Translations under genes and position numbers: made by a program
The notes under the pieces: generated by a model
What the model was told of the DNA's origin: nothing
What the model saw: the letters and a program-made list of their open reading frames with translations, nothing else
The model's database searches: none
Shown: in pieces, positions 5,797-8,056 of the stretch
How the letters are laid out: the number at the start of each line of letters is the position of its first letter
Position numbering within the stretch: position 1 is the stretch's first letter
From: Candidatus Poribacteria bacterium
GTDB taxonomy: Bacteria > Poribacteria > WGA-4E > WGA-3G
Direction of reading: 5' to 3'
NCBI GenBank assembly: GCA_009835515.1
Contig: VXXH01000179.1
Coordinates: 1 to 8,056, forward strand
DNA: 8,056 nt

Positions 5797-6477
5797 TCAC
5801 TGCATTAAATCAGCAAACCGTGTCATAGCCTGATCAGCTTGTGCGCGCCCCCAATTTTCTGCAAGTTGGAGGTGCAATTTGGCAATAGCGAGTTTACGTA
5901 TGGGGACCGGGACTGTGATCAGAAAATTATGCGTCTCCTCCAGATAAGCGTTGAAGAATTCTTGTGCACGCGCGGCGAGTTGTATCCTATCCTCATCCGT
6001 TGGATACTTTTGCGCGATTTCTTCGGGAGTCATGCGCGTAAGCTCCGAGAATTCAGGATATTTCTCCATGAGTCTCACCTCAAGATCTTTTCCCCAATCG
6101 CGAATTTGGACAAGTTCCTCTTTCGTATAATCGCCAAAATAGCGTTCCTCCGATTCGCCTGCGTTAGCAGGAGTTTCTTGAGAAACCTCGTCTCTTTCCG
6201 TTAGTGCCCCCTCTTGCGCTTCGGTTTCATCTACAGAGCGTGTCTCCACAGTCTCAGGTTCCGGCGGCACAACAACTGTTCCCTGCAAGGATTGGGCTTG
6301 TGCATCAGACAGGCTATCAGTTTCTGAAGTCTCAGTTAGTGTCGGTTTCGGTGCGGGTGTTACTGTCTTATAGACTTTTACCGCTTCGACCTGTGCTTTG
6401 GGTCTAAAGACAACGAAGCTGCCGATACCAAGGATAATGAGCACCGCAAGTGCCCAATGCCAATTCCTCTTAAACAT
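5797..6477 (-). CDS. Single-pass membrane-anchored protein with acidic linker and helical C-terminal domain
   Basis: This 226-aa protein has one N-terminal membrane helix (residues 9-24 after basic MFKRNWH). A Thr/Glu/Pro-rich, mostly acidic region of low complexity follows (about 30-112), then a compact predicted-helical domain (about 113-226) containing YTKEELVQIRDWGKDLEVRL and EEIAQKYPTDEDRIQLAARA. The likely topology is cytoplasmic N terminus with the rest outside the inner membrane, the linker spanning part of the periplasm. I do not recognise a named family. ATG 6477-6475 is the chosen start because GGAG lies 6 nt upstream; a GTG four codons earlier is in frame but overlaps that site. 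The gene begins 59 nt after the lipoprotein stop, with a hairpin leader between. This points to one transcript and perhaps an envelope complex with the lipoprotein. Confidence 0.8.
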   Translation of the reverse strand: MFKRNWHWALAVLIILGIGSFVVFRPKAQVEAVKVYKTVTPAPKPTLTETSETDSLSDAQAQSLQGTVVVPPEPETVETRSVDETEAQEGALTERDEVSQETPANAGESEERYFGDYTKEELVQIRDWGKDLEVRLMEKYPEFSELTRMTPEEIAQKYPTDEDRIQLAARAQEFFNAYLEETHNFLITVPVPIRKLAIAKLHLQLAENWGRAQADQAMTRFADLMQ

Positions 6478-6492
6478 GAGAAACTCCACATT

Positions 6493-6531
6493 TGGTTATG
6501 ACTCCGGTATGGGGAGTCGGTTGTGAAAGTT
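6493..6531 (-). promoter_or_regulatory. Conserved hairpin leader, copy 2 (before the single-pass protein gene)
   Basis: On the minus strand the 39-nt unit runs from AACTT to CCA with the stem GACTCC/GGAGTC (plus-strand 6500-6505 and 6513-6518, 7-nt loop). It matches the leader of the lipoprotein gene in edges, spacing and stem. It lies between the lipoprotein stop and the ribosome-binding site of the next gene, 15-54 nt before its ATG. A role in translation control or RNA processing is plausible. Confidence 0.5.
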
Positions 6532-6536
6532 AATAC

Positions 6537-7049
6537 TTAACGCGTCGGGATACCAATGATGTCCCCTTTGTACTGAGCGATTTCGGTTCGCTCTGTCAGT
6601 CTCACGCTATGTGCGCGAGCACCTAAAAAAAATGAGATAAACCTCACGGAATTTGCATCAACAGCAAGGGTATCTTTGTTCAGAGTGACGTGGATTTTAC
6701 GATTCTCTTGATCAAGACCATCAGCAATGATTTCAACGGAGATTTGGCGCAGCCACTCGCCATCTTCATCCGAATATGCCCATGCCTCATCACCGAGTTC
6801 CCAACTGACTTCTCCGACGATTGTTACAGGTTGAAATACATCAGGGTTGGCGTCGGACTCGTTGAAAAGCGCGAGAATCTCTGCCTCGTTGGTAGTTGCT
6901 GGCATCTCATCAAACGCGCGTCCATCAAGTTCCGTTTTTGGAAATATTTCACCCGTGACACAGTAATTATCCGTGCAAATCGGATTCTGAGTTTCGCACC
7001 CTAAGATGCAGAAGCAAATGAGGGTAGTTAAACATAAAAACCTAAACAT
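6537..7049 (-). CDS. Small lipoprotein, function unknown
   Basis: This 170-aa protein has a lipoprotein signal peptide: MFRF, hydrophobic residues 5-16, and a lipobox-like ILGC with the acylated cysteine at residue 18. The next residues (Glu-Thr-Gln) do not suggest inner-membrane retention by the E. coli Asp+2 rule. The mature part has two more Cys (25, 30), an acidic stretch, and a probable beta-rich segment (residues 73-125, including VFQPVTIVGEVSWEL and RQISVEIIADGL) that might be an OB-like barrel; I cannot name a family. The frame stays open far upstream to 7367, but the true start is clearly ATG 7049-7047: it is followed at once by the signal peptide and preceded by AGGTG 4 nt away. It is the first gene of the three-gene cassette. 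A hairpin leader and a 9-bp inverted repeat lie just upstream. Confidence 0.82.
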   Translation of the reverse strand: MFRFLCLTTLICFCILGCETQNPICTDNYCVTGEIFPKTELDGRAFDEMPATTNEAEILALFNESDANPDVFQPVTIVGEVSWELGDEAWAYSDEDGEWLRQISVEIIADGLDQENRKIHVTLNKDTLAVDANSVRFISFFLGARAHSVRLTERTEIAQYKGDIIGIPTR

Positions 7050-7057
7050 TAAACACC

Positions 7058-7095
7058 TGGCTGTGACTCCGCAGTCGGAGTTGGTTTTAGAAGTT
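7058..7095 (-). promoter_or_regulatory. Conserved hairpin leader, copy 1 (before the lipoprotein gene)
   Basis: The minus-strand 38-nt unit runs from AACTT to CCA with a perfect stem ACTCCG-ACTG-CGGAGT (plus-strand 7066-7081). It shares AACTT, AACC, ACTCC, GGAGTCA and CCA in the same order and spacing with the leader at 6493-6531. It ends 8 nt before the ATG and touches the AGGTG ribosome site, so folding or protein binding could change translation. Confidence 0.5.
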
Positions 7096-7123
7096 AAGTG
7101 TTTCTCACACTTGCAACACTTAA
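7094..7123. promoter_or_regulatory. 9-bp inverted repeat with 12-nt spacer upstream of the lipoprotein gene
   Basis: TTAAGTGTT (7094-7102) and AACACTTAA (7115-7123) are perfect inverted copies with 12 nt between them, 45-74 nt upstream of the lipoprotein ATG and adjoining the hairpin leader. It may be an operator or an RNA stem. The geometry equals that of 3630-3659, though the bases differ. No convincing promoter hexamers could be placed beside it. Confidence 0.4.
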
Positions 7124-7230
7124 TATTCAAGAACACATCTTGATCTAAGTATCGTGTGCAATTTACCTCAATAAGCGAGGGTGTAACCAAAGTTTTCACC
7201 CAAGTAAACCAAATCATATCGTTATGTATG

Positions 7231-7372
7231 AGCAAGTTCCGTGCCAACGCTCTTGAGAAACGCGATATTTGTGTCAAAACTGCTGAAATCCTAAAGATAT
7301 TCTTCACAGTTATCTGCTGAAAACGCACACATACGCTAAGTTTATCAAATCGCTTCTTATCTTTCAAAATTG
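7231..7372 (+). repeat. Second copy of the decayed interspersed repeat
   Basis: From AGCAAGTTCCGTGCCAA onward the sequence matches the reverse complement of 4011 downward, clearly for about 110-120 nt and then more loosely, so the right end is approximate. In translation it begins MSKFRANALEKRDICVKTAEILKIFFTVIC and then hits a stop (ATG at 7228). There is no ribosome-binding site before it. Two copies in one 8-kb window, in opposite orientation, suggest a family spread around the genome. Confidence 0.6.
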
Positions 7373-7714
7373 CTGCATAGACGATTTGAACATCAACACT
7401 TTTTGCAAAATTTACAATCTATAGGAGGTGAAAATCGTAGGAGTAAAACGTAAGGAGGAATGCGGAGCCATTCAGTTTTCGGTTTCTTCAGACATTTTCG
7501 CGGAGGGATCGCGAGCACAGCTCGCTCCTACTGGGAAGAGAAGTGTATGAAAAATCGGAGTTATGTGACAATTGAATAGCTCTGGAAGGAATGCGATTGG
7601 GGTTGTGTGAAAGTCTTCGTTGTTATATCGTGCCAAGTCTGAGATGTTTACAAGATAGATACGAAGTCGTAAGGTATGTTCCTATCCGGGATATCTTTAC
7701 ACATGATGTAGCAC
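7373..7714. other. Non-coding stretch with orphan ribosome-site-like motifs and a REP palindrome
   Basis: I see no convincing gene in this stretch. It holds three Shine-Dalgarno-like motifs in a row (AGGAGGTG 7423-7430, TAGGAG 7438-7443, AAGGAGG 7452-7458), followed by a 39-codon frame (7460-7579) that runs through the REP-like palindrome and has its ATG only 1 nt after the last motif. A second weak frame begins at 7591 and runs into the MITE, which argues against it being a gene. Confidence 0.4.
7499..7534. repeat. REP-like palindromic element
   Basis: The core GCGAGC-ACA-GCTCGC (7511-7525) is a perfect 6-bp stem with a 3-nt loop, more GC-rich than its surroundings, flanked by GGAGGGATC on the left and TCCTACTGGG on the right. 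It resembles, from memory, a short palindromic repeat dispersed in poribacterial genomes. Only one copy lies in this window, so repeat status is inferred. Confidence 0.45.
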
Positions 7715-7835
7715 AGGACTTACGGAAATTGAACAGAGAAAAGGCCCATTTTGCTGAAAAGTCGTCATTTTATTGTTTTTAACCCCCTAAATCCCCCTTA
7801 TCAGGGGGACTTGTAAGAGGAAGTGCGTAAGTCCT
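7715..7835 (-). mobile_element. MITE-like element, copy 2 (121 bp, opposite orientation)
   Basis: The ends are AGGACTTACGGA (7715-7726) and TGCGTAAGTCCT (7824-7835), with one mismatch between them. The interior carries TCCCCCT-TATC-AGGGGGA (7792-7809) and the adjacent AACCCCCTAAA block, which is the reverse complement of the matching part of copy 1. Subterminal bases also match (AAATTGA-C-type sequence next to the left end). No clear target duplication is visible at this copy. Confidence 0.78.
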
Positions 7836-7888
7836 GATATAGTATATAATCGTGGGTGGACATATCGAATTTAGACTAACTTTGAACA

Positions 7889-7964
7889 CCGTCATTATGG
7901 CGTATCCGTCAAATTGACGCGCCAAAACCCCGTCATTTTGACGGAGTGACGACAAAGAATACGC
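7889..7964. promoter_or_regulatory. Cluster of CCGTCA/TGACG inverted motifs
   Basis: CCGTCA occurs at 7889-7894, 7906-7911 and 7930-7935. The inverse TGACG occurs at 7915-7919, 7939-7943 and 7947-7951. They build a palindrome CGTCAA-A-TTGACG (7907-7919), nested between GGCG (7899-7902) and CGCC (7920-7923), and a hairpin CCGTCA-TTT-TGACGG (7930-7944). Outer GCGTAT (7900-7905) and ATACGC (7959-7964) are also inverted. The cluster may be a multi-site operator for a gene starting beyond the window, or a structured RNA or recombination site. Confidence 0.45.
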
Positions 7965-8029
7965 TACAGCGCGATTAACATAAGAAAAATAATACGTTCC
8001 TTTTTAAACGCTATAGGGAAACCAACCTT

Positions 8030-8056
8030 ATGAACCGCCCTCACAGGAACAAATAC
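8030..8056 (+). CDS. Possible start of a gene running off the right edge
   Basis: ATG at 8030 opens a frame reading MNRPHRNKY to the window end, a basic N terminus of the kind that precedes a membrane helix. A weak AGGGA lies about 11 nt upstream, and the inverted-motif cluster lies about 65 nt further up. Nine codons cannot establish a gene. Confidence 0.15.

Noticed and set aside
7050..7367. An N-terminal extension of the lipoprotein frame by 106 codons up to 7367
   Set aside because: The extension crosses the inverted repeat, the hairpin leader and the antisense of the decayed repeat, while a full signal peptide with lipobox and a ribosome site begin at 7049.
7591..7782. A 63-codon plus-strand frame
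   Set aside because: Its ATG has no properly spaced ribosome site, and its second half is MITE sequence, so it is most likely chance.

Overview
The window looks like a chromosomal stretch of an uncultured, moderately AT-rich Gram-negative-type bacterium. There is a lipoprotein, a periplasmic-type GspC-like protein and several exported or membrane-anchored proteins. The best guess for the lineage is Candidatus Poribacteria or a relative. That guess rests on remembered resemblance of the short repeats (the AGGACTTACGCA-ended element and the GCGAGC-ACA-GCTCGC palindrome) and of the small membrane proteins; no database search was possible, so it is an inference.

Layout. (1) Positions 1-3566, minus strand: a compact three-gene operon read right to left. 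It holds an 804-aa STT3/AglB/PglB-type oligosaccharyltransferase-like GT-C membrane protein, a CDP-alcohol phosphatidyltransferase-family membrane enzyme, and a class I SAM-dependent methyltransferase that runs off the left edge a few codons before its likely end. (2) Positions 3567-4067: a divergent intergenic region holding a 9-12-9 inverted repeat, a 119-bp MITE-like element and, immediately beside it, a second decayed repeat bounded by an 18-bp inverted repeat. (3) Positions 4068-5040, plus strand: a secreted GspC/PilP-like protein, then a small three-helix membrane protein with its own well-formed sigma-70-type promoter. (4) Positions 5100-5142: a 15-bp-stem hairpin between convergent genes. 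(5) Positions 5235-7049, minus strand: a three-gene envelope cassette read right to left (lipoprotein, single-pass membrane protein, coiled-coil/glycine-rich protein ending in ten Asp). The first two genes are preceded by homologous 38-39-nt leaders carrying the same hairpin. (6) Positions 7050-8056: about 1 kb without a convincing gene. It holds an inverted repeat, a second copy of the decayed repeat, a REP-like palindrome, a second MITE copy in the opposite orientation, and a dense cluster of CCGTCA/TGACG inverted motifs near the right edge.

How the genes may work together. STT3 enzymes move a lipid-linked glycan onto a protein, so a lipid-head-group transferase and a methyltransferase coupled to one suggest a glycan- or glycolipid-modification module of the envelope. 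The STT3 homologue has a strongly altered WWDYG motif (NWGYG), and the CDP-alcohol enzyme has Asn in place of the third motif Asp, so both may have unusual specificity or activity. The lipoprotein cassette is a plausible envelope complex of unknown function. Nothing here is a recognised defence system, CRISPR array, tRNA or rRNA.
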